Shown in pieces: positions 49,900 through 62,390 of a DNA stretch of 64,000 nucleotides (positions are counted from its first letter, which is position 1; each line of letters starts with the position of its first letter). This stretch comes from Kudoa neothunni (lineage: Eukaryota; Cnidaria), in the NCBI GenBank assembly GCA_964304625.1, contig OZ199839.1, positions 2,666,001 to 2,730,000 on the forward strand, written 5' to 3'. A program made the translations under genes and the position numbers. The notes beneath the pieces were generated by a model that saw only the letters and a program-made list of their open reading frames with translations, had not been told where the DNA came from and ran no database searches.

Positions 49900-50653
49900 G
49901 TGTCCAATGTGTGTGCACGCATCCATGCACTAATATTTTCGTTACCTAAAATCTTTAATCTCTTCGATCCCAATTAGTTTTACCTATGAAAAAATATATA
50001 TGCTTAAATTATAATTATCTTTTACTACATTCGATAATCGATTTTGCACACTTTTTGTGAAGTTATTTGATTATAACTCCAAATGTTTCCAATGTTTATA
50101 TAAGCAAATATATTAAACCTGGGGTAATTTCGGTTCAATCAATAGACTGTAAATGATTTAAACTGCGTAGCAAAAATCAAACAACGTTTCGATTTTTCAC
50201 GCTTTATTCCAGCCACTCCGTTGATCAATGTAGCACCATTCGCAGAAAAATTAAAAATTTAACAGTAAGCGAAGATAAAAATACAACAAAATTCGAAGGA
50301 AAATACAAGGTAATAAAATACTTCGAAAATCTTACATAAATAAACGTTAAGATAGTTACTATGAGATATTTCAACATAACAAATATAGCAATCCTAAATG
50401 ACCTCCTCGAAAGAAGAACTAAATTTTCTTTCTAATTTAAAAAAGTTTAGATCGTTTCCAAACATTGTTAGAATTGGAAATTGATTTGTATATGTCAAAA
50501 TTGACACAAATCAAAATTAGTGATTTTTCCAAAATTCGAAACTAAGAATCGCTTGATTTTTTGTCTGTTATAGAATTTATATTCGTTTATATTATTTCAA
50601 TAAAAAAACATCAGTTTTTCTCCTAAGTTCCAAAAGAGGATATACACACTGAA
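49900..50653. other. spacer upstream of TRMT61A, no gene seen
   Basis: The promoter of TRMT61A should lie just right of 49,900. Nothing else is visible. Confidence 0.4.
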
Positions 50654-53092
50654 CCCTCCAAACCTGTGGGAGGGGGGTCCATTTGACACCAACGCAATGC
50701 CTGAATAATCTAAAGCTTATCTGTTAATCAAATAGGTTAATAACGAGTAGTATTTCTCTAAACGCTGTATATTTTTTTAATATTTGTTCAAAAATCGTAA
50801 GGAACTTTTATCCAGCTTAAAATAACAATTACTAATATCACGTCGTTTTCAGGATCCAATTGACCCCACGACTCTCTTTTATGTAAGGAATGTAAAAATT
50901 ATTTCATATAATTTATGAAATTTTGGAATAATTCTATCGATTAAATAAATAACAAAATACGATACAAATGATGATCACCTGCTAGCGCGACATCGATATA
51001 AGCATATCATCCCTGTCTGGATACAGCCATAGCCCCTCAGATTATGATGACTCTTTACACTGATTATTCAACCTATGAAAACTCTCCATTATTTTTCATA
51101 GTTTCGTCTTATAGGTGGCATTAAAAAAACACATGTGATAACTATTTTATGAAATAATAGTTGTTTGCAAGCATTTCATGTTTCATGATAATATTACATC
51201 GCGTTGTTTATAAGAAGATAAATTAACATAAAGTAGTTGAACTATTGGCTTAAATAAAAAACACAGAACTAAACCTATAAATACAATCATAATCCAAAGT
51301 AACGTACCAACATGTAGTGTTGTGCTAACGCAAGCAAGACATAGCATTAATAATTGACCGTTTATGCACAATTCAAACGATTAATTTTCTTCATATTTTT
51401 AATGTCGATATTAACTTTTATTTAGGACAATTTTAGGAAATAAAAACGTGTAATACACTTCTACACCGTTTTTATTTGGATTATATAGCTTTTTCAGCTA
51501 CTACGATGGTACATAATGCATGCTGTTCTTTATGAATCCGTATTGAATGGAAAATTATCTGTTTACATTTTAAAATATGGCGTGATTACAAATATCTTTA
51601 AAAATGTCAGTTTAAAAAAATCAACAAGAATGCAGCTTCGATCATTATCGTAGCGTGCGCACCATTTTGCGCGTTCTTTTTTTATGTTGTATTTCTCTAA
51701 GTTTCCACATATATGTAACTTTGAGACTAGCAGTATCTCCAACCTAGTCGTATTATAGTATTTAAGTGTAAAAACCATATTTGACTCGGTAGTAATAGAT
51801 TTAGATAATTTGGTTGAATTTAAATTAACTTTTATCCATAAAGAATTCTAAATATTAAAAGTTTCGTTGATTGGAAATGTCAAAACCAATTAACTTTAGT
51901 TTATATAATTTTCTTAGTGGTTTATATCTTTAATGGTACGAGAAATTGTGACATTACTATGACTATCATAATATCTCTCATATTTGTGATACATTTATAA
52001 TTATAAGAATTTCTTTTGCATAAGGAGGTTATATAATGATCTCCAGCTATAGTCGAATGTCAACATATTAAAAATGAAACATTCTGTTTTAAGATTTCGT
52101 CGCCCAAAACAACCAACAAGTGGTACACGGCTGTTGTAAAATTTTTAGCAAGTTATATTACATGGAAATAAAAAAGTGATCGGCTCACAAAAATATATAT
52201 TGCTTAGTAATATATTTACATTTTTGAATGCAACATCCCCTTACGTTTGGGCGACCTTTTTTTTTATTTATTTGCATATTTAAGAGTTAATCTGATTAGA
52301 TTGAAGAGTTGAATTTGAGGAAACCTAAGTTGTTTAAATATTTTGGTATCCATACTTGAAAAATTGCTGGAGCATACGTTTAACGCTTCTATACGAATAA
52401 TTCGAAGCACATACATGTCGATATCAATAAACACGCGGTGCTTTAACTACTGCTATATACTCAATACAAATATTAATAGCCATTATTTATGACTATTTTA
52501 AAAATAATTATTGATAGGTCCTATTGTTTATTTTATTAAATTTGCAACAGAACAATTATTCGCCAAATACTTTATACTCTATCAACTTATATTTGACCGA
52601 ATAAAAATTACGGAATCCCCAGATGATACACAAAGATTCTAATAGTTATATTACAAATAATGAATCTTGGACTAATTTATTGTTGGTAAACAGAGGTTCT
52701 TTAGAGAAACAAGAGCCTACCAACCAAGAAGTGCGGTACGGATAAATTCTCGCTAATCTCCTATTAAGTCGAAGTATGTATAAAACTTACGTATACATGG
52801 CTTAAAAATCAATTACAAAAAATTTATATATATAACTAAGTAAAATAGATTAATATGCATATAATAGACCATTTTTCTTGAAATTCTATAGGAATAAATA
52901 TGCGGATTATGAAATAAATATAATCTCTAAGGCATATTTTTTAGATTCGAAAAAAAATTAGTTTCTATACTTACTTTTTAACCTTATAGAGGCATTCCTG
53001 GAACAGTCAAGAAGTCAATAGTTCAGTTTCGGAGTAACGCGAAAAATACTGAAATTGGGGTCCCTAATGGACCCCGCATCGGACAGGGAGGG
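50654..53092. mobile_element. piggyBac-type element, decayed
   Basis: The left end CCCTCCAAACCTGTGGGAGG with GGGGTCCATTTGAC pairs with the right end complement CCCTCCCTGTCCG...GGGGTCCATT. TGAA lies directly outside both ends (50650-50653, 53093-53096), where piggyBac normally has TTAA. A minus-strand frame at 51563-51778 (KKERAKWCARYDNDRSCILV) may be a transposase fragment resembling the family's RGEF..RYD...LV region, but that is uncertain. The rest is too decayed to read. Confidence 0.45.
51551..51727 (-). repeat. inverted repeat arm, left (pairs with 53371-53548)
   Basis: About 177 bp match the complement of 53371-53548 at roughly 85-90% by eye, for example ATTATCGTAGCGTGCG and GCGCGTTCTTTTTT. 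The arms are 1.6 kb apart. Confidence 0.8.
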
Positions 53093-53370
53093 TGAATAAG
53101 TTTAGCAAGGTTTTTTGATCTAGAAGCAGCTTGTAAAACTGGCGCTGTGACTTAAATTCTACCATTACTAAGTTTCATTCGGTAACATGTTTCAGAAACC
53201 TTTTAAACATAACTCGCTAATTCATCTCTGATCAAAATTTTTCACATTAATAATTAAAATCACAAAAACTATATTTAACACCAAAAATGTAAAACTAAAG
53301 TAGAGGTCTATAGATAATTCTAATTATATTACAAAATGTAATTAAATTGAATATAATAATAATAATAATC

Positions 53371-53548
53371 TCAAAGTTGCGCATATATGAGGAAACTTAG
53401 GGAAATACAGCATAAAAAAGAACGCGCAATGTTGTTCGCACGCTACGATAATGGCCGAAGCTGCATTTTTGTTGATTTTTTAAACTGATATTTTTCAAGA
53501 TATTTGTGATCACTCCATATTTAAAAAATGTAAACAGATGATTTATTA
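53371..53548 (+). repeat. inverted repeat arm, right (pairs with 51551-51727)
   Basis: This mirrors the left arm and reads KKERAMLFARYDNGRSCIFV in one frame, close to the frame in the left arm. The two may be inverted copies of one element family rather than the ends of one element. Confidence 0.8.
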
Positions 53549-53778
53549 TAAAAACGGAAGGTTTGTACACGCGCAAAAGAACGAATTTTTGGAGGCAGAT
53601 ACTCCCGCATTACCGAAAAATTGTTCTATGCAATTTATAAACTAAAAGTTAATAAAACTAGTCAATTTTAATAATTAATTAATTAATTAACGATTACCTT
53701 ACATATTGTATATTGAGTTACTTGTAACGCTATATAAGTAATTTACCTTTCCAAATATTTTATTAGGGTTAATTAACT

Positions 53779-53780
<2 letters not shown>

Positions 53781-53813
<33 letters not shown>
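53781..53813. repeat. (TA)n microsatellite
   Basis: About sixteen TA units are present. Confidence 0.95.
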
Positions 53814-53817
<4 letters not shown>

Positions 53818-53999
53818 ACAGCTATAGGAACTAACTTTTTTCCAATGTATACGTAGAAAAAAAAACAGTTCGAATCATCCGATACAATCAGAAGATATCG
53901 ATTCTAAAGTATTCTTAGATTTTTTCCTTATTCATTCGATATAATTATTTTTTACTAAAAAATGCGAACAAATATGATTATAAAAACTAAAATAAACAA

Positions 54000-54072
54000 T
54001 AAAAAAGTGGGACCTATTCGACTCCAAAAACGACGTGGTGTATTGGCGATTTTGACGTGCTTGGAGGGTTAA
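54000..54072. mobile_element. piggyBac-type terminus
   Basis: A GTGGGACC...GACTCC subterminal block is followed by GGAGGG at 54063-54068 and TTAA at 54069-54072. This has the same layout as the ends at 29816 and 23654. The partner end is not clear. Confidence 0.5.
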
Positions 54073-54283
54073 ATACTACGATCGGAAACTAATTTTTCAC
54101 AATTTTTGCATCTTCCGTAAGGAAATACTCAGAATCAGTTGCATACTGTAAAATGACTACAATATGAATCAAATATTTGACTCGAAAATGCGCAATTATT
54201 TGAATTATACACAACAGCAAAATAAAGCCCACGTTATTTAATTTATTTAACAATATATAAAACTACATAATATTCTACAAATT

Positions 54284-57175
54284 CTACATGTTATCGAGGG
54301 TTTCTGTGATGCGAGAAGAAATATCTTTGCCGGGAACAACTTCTACAATAAATACCAATGAAGGAATTTGATAAAGTGAATGGAATATTTGGATTACCTT
54401 GGTTGAAATGGGCGGCAGTACGTTTGCGTATATTGCTGATAGAGGTGGAATCATTAGCCCATTCGAGAACCAATCTTCTTCCGTACAAATGAGTACTGTA
54501 TCTCATGCACTCAAAACAATACTAAAACAATAATTAGAACAATATCACAATAGTTGGAAGATATACCTTGGCATCTTCCATAGTCAAAAATTCCACAAAA
54601 GCGAAACCCCTATGTTGATTTTTCAGAGCTGAATTTGTCGTAGAGAGTTTCTGGGGTAGACGTACATTTTTTACATTTCCATAGGTTCTAACATAACAGT
54701 TAGCCAAAACAAAATCGCTTATAAGATACTTGAACAACTCCATCACATCATTTCTAGTGGCTTCAAATGGAATATTTCTGACAAGGATTTTAGGAGCATC
54801 TCCCTCATCAGTTTGGGTGGTTGCAGAAGCGTCATTGCTTAACATGGCTGTTCTAAATCCATTAATATTGAATTGATTAAATAACTCAACTTAGTTAGTA
54901 AGTTACTTAGGGACAATTGTTCTATCGGATAGTTTCATCTCTATGGGACTCTCATCGATTGAGCACCCCTATTTGAGTGAATCAAAAACAACAAAAAATC
55001 ATAGATTGAAGCAATTAGAGGTTCACCTGTAGTGTCTTAACGCATTGTTTCGCATCGGCCGCATTGCCGAATTCAATGAATCCATAACCAAGAGATTCAT
55101 TCAAATTGTTGGGGTTTTTGCGAGCCAATGTTACACCTACCACTCCAGCCACCTCTTCCACGCACTAAAGAATTAAAACAACTTCTCATCAACATCCATT
55201 ATCAAACTGATTATTGACCTTTTTGATAGTTTCTTCGGTGGTAGAAGGATTGAGATTTTTCACAAAAACAACACAACCTGAAACGGGTGTAACTTGGGGT
55301 GGATTAACGGAGGTAGACTCATGATTGCTAGTTGTAGAAGGTTGTTGTTTGGTGGACAGTGCTTCTTTCGGAGCCCATTCCAAATACAGCGGAGTAAATC
55401 TAAACTGAAGGAACCTCAATATTTTGACTTGTATCATTAGAATTACTCTAGTGAACGCAAGTTTATTAAATGCTAGCTTGGCGACATTCGAGTCTTCAAA
55501 TTTGATAATAGCTGTCACACCATAAGGTGGAACAATAACTCTAGGTTTGATCACCATTTTCGATTCGTCATTGGAGTTCATTTTTGAAAGTATAAATTCC
55601 ATGAGTTGGGCTGAGGTGACATTCTCAGGTAGATTTTTGGCCAATAAAACACAATCACTCTTTTCGTTGTTATCAGCCTACCAACAATAGATTGATCTAA
55701 TTATCGGACATTCCAGTGATTCTTACTTGTCCGAATGAATCCAAATTCACACCATTAGATTCAAGGAAATGTTTGGTTTCATTCACAAGCGCGGTTTCAC
55801 CAGCAGCAATAGATACTGCTGGATTATTGGCAAAAGATGGATCCAACAATAGTTGTTCTTTTGTAACGCCCAGTCGTTTCGATAGAATATTCGCGACTGT
55901 GTTCTGATTGATAAACAGTGTGTTCCAAGTGTGTGTCATATTGGCACCTTCTTTCTTCAGGCGTTTCAGTTTTTTCAGTTTGTAGGAGTTAGTGGAACCT
56001 GATACTGAAGCATTAACAAAGTCATCTACTTCGTCTGATTTGGCGGGAACCAATCGAAGCAATCTTCCTTTAAAAATAAAGTTGTTCAATTGATTGAAAG
56101 CTGTCACAGCGTTTTCCGGCAACATATATGTCACAAACGCACAACCGATGGGCTTGGATGTGTCTTTATGGGTGGGCATATTTATATCAACGACAGGACC
56201 ATAATTTTCAAAAAGTTGTTTAATTTCAGCCGAATCACACACATAGGGAAGATTGGTCACAAACAACCTACCAGTATCCAACAGTGTTTGTTCACATATT
56301 CCTTCATCATTTGGACCGGTGATATAACGGGGTTGTTTAGTAACTTTCGATCGGTTGGATTCAAGTATTTTCACAGTGTTACCCTTGAGAACTTTACCAG
56401 ACAATTTGACCGCCTTTGTAAGGTCGGTTTCGTTGGAAAAATCTGCATAAGCTACGCAGGTTTTCTTTCGTTCACCAACCGGCAAAATTCGAATATCCAA
56501 CACATCTAAACCCTGGAAAAATTTCAACAATCTATTCAATTTTATATTTGGTCTAAGATTGGATAGTTTGGCAGTGTACAGAATTTCTGTGGTGGATTGG
56601 TCAGCAACTTCTGCAACTGCTTCGCAATGCTCTTCGTTGACATCGGTTGGTGGCTCAATAGGTTTAACACCGTTCAATAACATATATTCGTTAAATTGAT
56701 CTCGATCTTCAGCACTAATACCACAACTTTCCAAAATCATGGTTTCATGTTTCGAAAGTTGTTTAGTTTTCGAGTTTTTGTTAGATTCAGTTTGATTATT
56801 ACTAGATGGGGAAATGTCTTTGTTTTTAAACTCTTTGATGATTTGAATTCTCTCAATACGATCTTTTTCACTTTTCAAATAGGCAGAACTTGTTTTCGAA
56901 TATCTACTCCAAGGTCGCTCAAGGGTTTGGTCGTTAACTGACCTAGCAAACTCGACCACTATTTTACAGGTGTCAATATAGGTTTGATTCATTTTGGTGA
57001 CGGCGTTTTGAGCTTCATCTTCGTTTGAAAACCCTACAAACGCTATTCTCCTGAAAACATCCCCTTGAGCGTAAATCATTCGTGTGTCCGTGATAGTTCC
57101 GTAAACGGAAAACAATTGATTTAAACGTTCTTTATTAATATATTTCGGAAGGTTTTTGACAATAACTCTACTCAT
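54284..57175 (-). CDS. RBM19: RNA-binding protein 19 / Mrd1, six RRMs
   Basis: This nucleolar protein binds pre-rRNA and U3 snoRNA regions for 18S rRNA processing (Mrd1 in yeast). Nine exons (57175-55727, 55677-55447, 55404-55219, 55164-55027, 54968-54907, 54852-54730, 54687-54567, 54521-54398, 54342-54284) join in phase to 830 residues. The start was chosen at MSRVIVKNLPKYINKERLNQ, the conserved first RRM. Further RRMs begin at about residues 210 (YTAKLSNLRPNIK), 305 (RLFVTNLPYVCDSAEIKQLF), 490 (VLLAKNLPENVTSAQLMEFI), 600 (CVVFVKNLNPSTTEETIKK) and 710 (KILVRNIPFEATRNDVMELF). ERPWSRYSK follows the first RRM, as in the family. FTPLYLEWAPKEAL and LVLEWANDST are typical linker ends. No frame break is seen. 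Confidence 0.96.
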
Positions 57176-57589
57176 CTTGAAGGGAAGCAATCTAAAACAT
57201 AATTAAAATTATACGAGATGAAAATAATTTTATTAAATTTGATTAGTTAAAGAATTAAATTACTCTTATACAAAGATAATTATGCGATAAATTAGAGAAG
57301 AGGGAAGCACGGCCACAATGATGCGAACTTAAACGACACGTCTTATTGTATAAAACATGGGATTCCGATGATTAATGATTGATTAAAATTCCAACAAACT
57401 TCATTTATTTGGGTCTTCTATAATGAATTGTAATATACTAATTTACATAAAATTTAATAGAAATATGATCAATTTGATTATATAGTAGAATGAGGTTATA
57501 ATGTTAAGGTGGAGGAATTTGGTGGATTAAGTTGTAATAAGTGAATGAACACGGGTGTTCGTTCCACTAGCTAATTCTAACTAGTTTGA
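57176..57589. promoter_or_regulatory. divergent intergenic region RBM19 / ferrochelatase-like
   Basis: 414 bp separate two divergent start codons and must hold both promoters, which may be shared. No specific element was recognised. Confidence 0.4.
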
Positions 57590-59075
57590 ATGTTGGCGCC
57601 CTTTAGACATAGACACAGATATTTGTGTTCGATGTGAGAATGGTTTTAATTTTTCGGAAATAATTTAATTGTAGCAATGCTGTCGCCAACCGTTTCAAAA
57701 ATGTAGGAATAATGATATTGACAAGTGATCTTGGTTCGAAAGAAGTGTCGAGACTTCGAGTTTTGAAGAATTTGGTGAGATATGCAGATTATGATGAACT
57801 ATGGCTGTTCAAGTGGGTCGATTATTCTTCCATACTTCAAATCAATAGCTGGATTGATATATTCAATCTAGATTCAAATTGTATCTTGAGAAACTACTGC
57901 TAGCTCAACGAATGAAAAACATGGAAAAGGCACTCGAAGGCATTCCATCTATTTACGATCCTCAAGAAAAACTTATTGGCCAAGTTTTACACAAAATAAA
58001 CACAAATTATCCCAATATCAAGTTCACTTTTTACAAAAAGACCATTAGTTCTGCTAAAGAAGTTTTCGACACTATGGATCAGATTTTGAGGTGGAATTGT
58101 TTATTATTAGTGACTTTGGTCTAACTCAGTTGATCTCCTGTTAGTGATAGAGTGGACCATTTGGTGACGTTTCCTATACGACCAACCTACACATGTAGCG
58201 AATGGTCCAGAGAATTTTTCGATATAGCTTCCTATATCCGAGCAAACAAACAAAAAATCAACTTGACAATGAGTTGTGTTCAACCTTATCGACTGCGAAA
58301 AGATTACACTCAGCTAATGGCTAATACCATTGAGAAGGCACTGAAATCGCTGAAACAAGTTAAGCAAATGGATTATGTGGTTCTCTTTTTGGCACCGTTT
58401 GTCAAATTGCAAGTAGACATTACAGCTATTGTCATCCTTTCAATTATTCTCAAGGAAATCAAACATGGGGATTTGAGTTATTTGAATTATATGGCGATGG
58501 CTGATACCATTATGTCGAAAGTCAATCTACCCAATCATTATTTGGTTACTTGGAATCTCAATGTATTAATACTAGTGTCGAGTTGATGTAAAAATGTTGT
58601 CTACCTGCAGGAGAATAATGAAGACAATTTCCTAATGCCAAACACTTTCACCGCTTTGCGTCATCTGGTTCGAAATCAAAAGAAAAAGGCCTTTCTATTG
58701 GTGCCCCTTGGCAATATCTTTGATGGTAGACTAATGAGATATGAATATGATCTGGATATGACGGTCATCATAAAAAAAATTGTATTAGGAAAGTTTTATG
58801 ATTAATTTTTTTAATCCAAATACAGGAACCTCATGTTAACCTTTCAAAGTTGGTGCCTCTTGATAGGAATCCTGAAATGATTAATGTACTATTGTGAGTT
58901 TTAGTAGAGATTTGCAGAGCTTGTGTAGGTATTCTACAAGATTTTGTGTGACCATTTGGACAATCACACTCAAAACTATCCCTGGTATTTGTTCGAAAAA
59001 GACCCCGACTGTGTTCATCAAAGTTGCAGAGAAACGCGAGCCATTCTGTCCCAATTTTTCTCGAAACCAAATTAA
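57590..59075 (+). CDS. ferrochelatase-like protein lacking catalytic residues
   Basis: This is an animal-type ferrochelatase homologue that probably cannot insert iron into protoporphyrin. Exons 57590-57633, 57675-57812, 57872-58090, 58145-58412, 58455-58562, 58611-58763, 58826-58885 and 58929-59075 join in phase to 378 residues without a stop. The N-terminus MLAPFRHRHRYLCS is Arg-rich, like a mitochondrial presequence. Family blocks remain: VGIMILTSDLGSKEVSRLRV, PIRPTYTCSEWSREF (Cys151), DYVVLFLAPFVKLQ, GDLSYLNY, NHYLVTWNLN, KKKAFLLVPLGNIFDGRLMR and, near the end, DPDCVHQSCRET (Cys358, Cys363). In human FECH the SAHSLP catalytic His263 aligns with Pro218 here. The HIE segment (His341, Glu343) aligns with Gly298 and Leu300. 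The GGGSP motif reads EGIPS. Of the four human [2Fe-2S] ligands, three cysteines appear kept and one (Cys403) is Asp. Homology is by eye, but many blocks agree in order and spacing. Confidence 0.82.
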
Positions 59076-59221
59076 ACGTTTTAATTTTCTGAATAATTGT
59101 ATATGTTTATTTTTAATTAAAATCTATTGACTTTTTTTATATTTATGCCAGTTAAACATTATATGCTAGTAATTATATTGATATTACAATTATTTTAATA
59201 TTTTTCTGAAAAGTATAAATA

Positions 59222-60670
59222 CAGTAGGTAACCGATTTTACGTACTGTTAATTTTTCTTCTCTTATATATAATTATTAGAGTCAAAACTATTTCTAAAAA
59301 TTATGAAAGTTTATTTCATGTAATGCAAATTTAATGAGAAAAAAGATTTATAACGAATATTTTTATATAAATAGGGATTATCGATTTTAAGTAACTTTTT
59401 GTCTCCAACTCTAATTTTTAAAATCCTTTGTTTTAATGTATTACGCCAATGATTACATTTTAAATAATTTAGATATAATGAAAAGTTTATTATTTTTCCA
59501 TTTTTTTAAAATTTCGGGATGAAAGCTGGTAAATCTTTTACATCATGTGATTTTGATCTCCTACCTATTTCTGCCATGAAAATTCCAGAAATAATAATAA
59601 TATCTAATTTATTTCCTCACGTAAAATAAGTAGGGGTTCATTCAAAAGAAAAATTATGAAAAAAGGATCAAATAATAATTTTTCTGCTATACTTTATAAA
59701 TGATTTATACATTAGAGCTAAGAAACCCGATTTATTATAGACGATTAAATATGTAAATAATTAATAAAGGAGTTCCATTCAACAAATTTTTTTATTTTTT
59801 GTAGACTTTATGATTAAATGTCCCGTCCTAATTTAAAAATGATTAATTTTCTTGGGTGGCCATGTATGCAATAAAAACTGTTACCATAACTAGTAGAACA
59901 AATTAAATGCTATTGCTGAAAAATTTTCTACCGAGCTTTTTATACAATTTATATTTAATATATTGTTCAATCATCAAAACAATGTCGAATTATTTTAATA
60001 GGTCCAAATTCTCAAAGATAAATTCTAATTTACGTGTGGAATTCAATTCACGCCTAGAAAAGACATCTAAATGATTTATGAGCTAATTTTATATGTCCAT
60101 TTCTGATAATTGTTCAGATCGTCCTTTGATTTGTCATCGCAAGACTTCACGATTTCTTAATGTCAATAAAAATTTCCCAATTCAATTTGAGTAGAATAAG
60201 GAAGCGAGAGTGATGATGAAACATCTAAAATATACCTAATTTGTTAAAATAGTAATTTCAAATATATTGTTGACAATTTATATGTATGTCTCTATGACTC
60301 AACTTTTAACTATCAAATTAAATTATATAACATCATTCTTGTATTTTTCAACAAATTATCGACTACCTCTCAATGAACGAATAATTAATTTTCAAAGTCC
60401 AACTAACTACAAAATTATTTCGATTAAAAATCACACTTTTGAAAATGGTAACGATCTAAATGCATAGTCACTAGTTTTTATTCTAATTATATTGAAAAGA
60501 TAAAAATTGTTCTTAAACTTAATAATTGTGAACCTTATTATATTACTTCAATACAAAATATTTTAATTGTCTGTACACACATCAAGAAAGTACTTAAAAT
60601 CTGTTAGTGATGCATTTTCAGTAACTTTTCTCTGGTCCCTAAAGGATTACGGAAAACCGATTACCTACTG
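59222..60670. mobile_element. pogo-type non-autonomous or decayed element with TIRs
   Basis: The ends CAGTAGGTAACCGATTTT (59222) and, inverted, CAGTAGGTAATCGGTTTT (to 60670) are flanked by TA on both sides (59220-59221, 60671-60672). The CAGT start and TA duplication fit the pogo/Tigger branch of Tc1/mariner. The inside is AT-rich with no transposase blocks. An inverted full-length copy lies in the ATP6V1A intron (27487-30184). Confidence 0.8.
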
Positions 60671-60935
60671 TATCACAGTTTGAGTCTATCCTTGTAATAT
60701 TTTAAATATTGAGTCAAATATACATATATATTATTTTCGAAGAAATTAATTTTAATTCCTATAATACAATGACTTTTTTTTTTGTTTTCATACGCAATAA
60801 TGAGATCAAAATAAGTACGAAAAATCCAACTAAATCACTGAATATGGCATATGCGCACGCACAGATATTCAAAACAAATTTTTCTTATAGAGTTGTATTT
60901 CGGGCACAGCAATTAGAATATTTCATTTTTACTGA

Positions 60936-62390
60936 ATGCGTCTTTATTCTTTGCCACTTTTAAGTCATCTAAAATATTTTCGAGTGGGGTTTGGTGATTG
61001 ATTAGCAATAGGCCTGATTTTAATGTAGAATGTCTCGACAAAATCAAAATATGATGATGGAAAAACATTATTGGATTTTATAGAGTTACCTAAAGCAACT
61101 AAGGGTAGTGGTGAAATTATTGTGCCGTTTCAAACAGATACAGCTGCGCCAAAGTAGTTCATTGAGTAATACTAAATGAATAAATGAGTAGAAAATATCA
61201 AAATTTACCGTTGTGGCTGAAAACCGAAATACCACTAGGCGAGAAATATTTCAATATCAAGTCCCAGCTGAAAGGCCTTGGGCTTGCTACTGTCTGTCAA
61301 GAAGCAAAGTGCCCTAATATTGGCGAATGTTGGGGTGGCAAAGGCGGGGCTATTTCCACAGCAACTATCATGGTGAGACCACTGTATTTTGATGATGTTT
61401 ATGAATGAGAAATGAGTAGATAATGGGTGATACTTGTACAAGAGGATGCAGATTTTGCTCGGTAAAAACTGCTCGCCATCCAAAACCCTTAGATGAAAAC
61501 GAACCAATTAACACCGCAAAAGCTATCGCTAGCTGGAATGTTGATTATATAGTGATTACGTCGGTGGATCGTGATGATTTGGAGGACTTTGGTGCTAATC
61601 ATTTCGCTGAGACTGTTAAACAAATTAATAAAATGTATTATTTTTATAAATCAGTCTCGATGTAGTTTGAGAGTTCGTGATTATAACCCAAATTTTTTTA
61701 AAGAGGACTTAATTAAAATTTACTATTTCCTTTAGGAAACCAGATATTTTAATCGAATGTCTCACTCCTGATTTCTCAGGCAGAGTAGACCTGTTGAAAA
61801 CTGTTGTCGAATCTGGAATGGACGTATTTGCACATAACATCGAAACTGTGGAACGTTTGCAGAGATTAGCTCGAGATCCTAGAGCCAACTATAAACAATC
61901 AATGTCAGTGCTAGAAAACGCCAAACTTATCCGGCCTAATGTCATTACAAAATCTTCCATTATGGTAGGGATGGGTGAAACATCAGACGAAGTGATACAA
62001 ACGATGACTGGTACCATAATGGTTAATTTGATGAAATAAATCTTGTTAGATCTGAGAAACGCTGGTGTAGATTGCATTACAATAGGACAGTATATGCGTC
62101 CCACGAAACGACACCTTCAGGTGCAACAATACGTTCATCCTGAGTTGTTTGAATTGTGGAAATTGAAAGGAGATGAACTGGGGTTCAAATATACTGCTAG
62201 TGGTCCTCTTGTGAGGTCCTCTTATAGAGCTGGTAATTTTAGTGATTTAGCGTTTGTCTTTATGTTTATTAATTCAATTCAATTCAATTCGATCTAATTA
62301 ATTATTTATTTATTTATTTATTTAGGTGAGTTTTACATCAAAAATATTGTGAAAAATAATCAGAACAACTTTAAACAATCTCCATCCTAA
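60936..62390 (+). CDS. LIAS: lipoyl synthase, mitochondrial
   Basis: This radical-SAM enzyme inserts two sulphurs into the octanoyl group on lipoyl domains of mitochondrial dehydrogenases and the glycine cleavage H protein. Exons 60936-60983, 61029-61153, 61192-61372, 61420-61634, 61736-62010, 62050-62232 and 62326-62390 join in phase to 363 residues. The first exon [16 protein letters not shown], followed by NVSTKSK, looks like a presequence, which decided the start. Both cluster motifs are intact: [12 protein letters not shown] (residues 93-104, auxiliary cluster) and CTRGCRFC (Cys124, Cys128, Cys131, radical-SAM cluster). Other landmarks are [74 protein letters not shown] and [13 protein letters not shown] with the RSSY ligand motif. 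Active enzyme is expected. Confidence 0.97.

Noticed and set aside
56090-56509. 139-residue plus-strand frame within RBM19
   Set aside because: It is a shadow of a conserved RRM-coding exon on the minus strand.
58887-58928. Apparent non-canonical splice in the ferrochelatase-like gene
   Set aside because: A GTACTATTG donor at 58886 with the TAG at 58926-58928 is canonical and keeps the frame into the cysteine motif.
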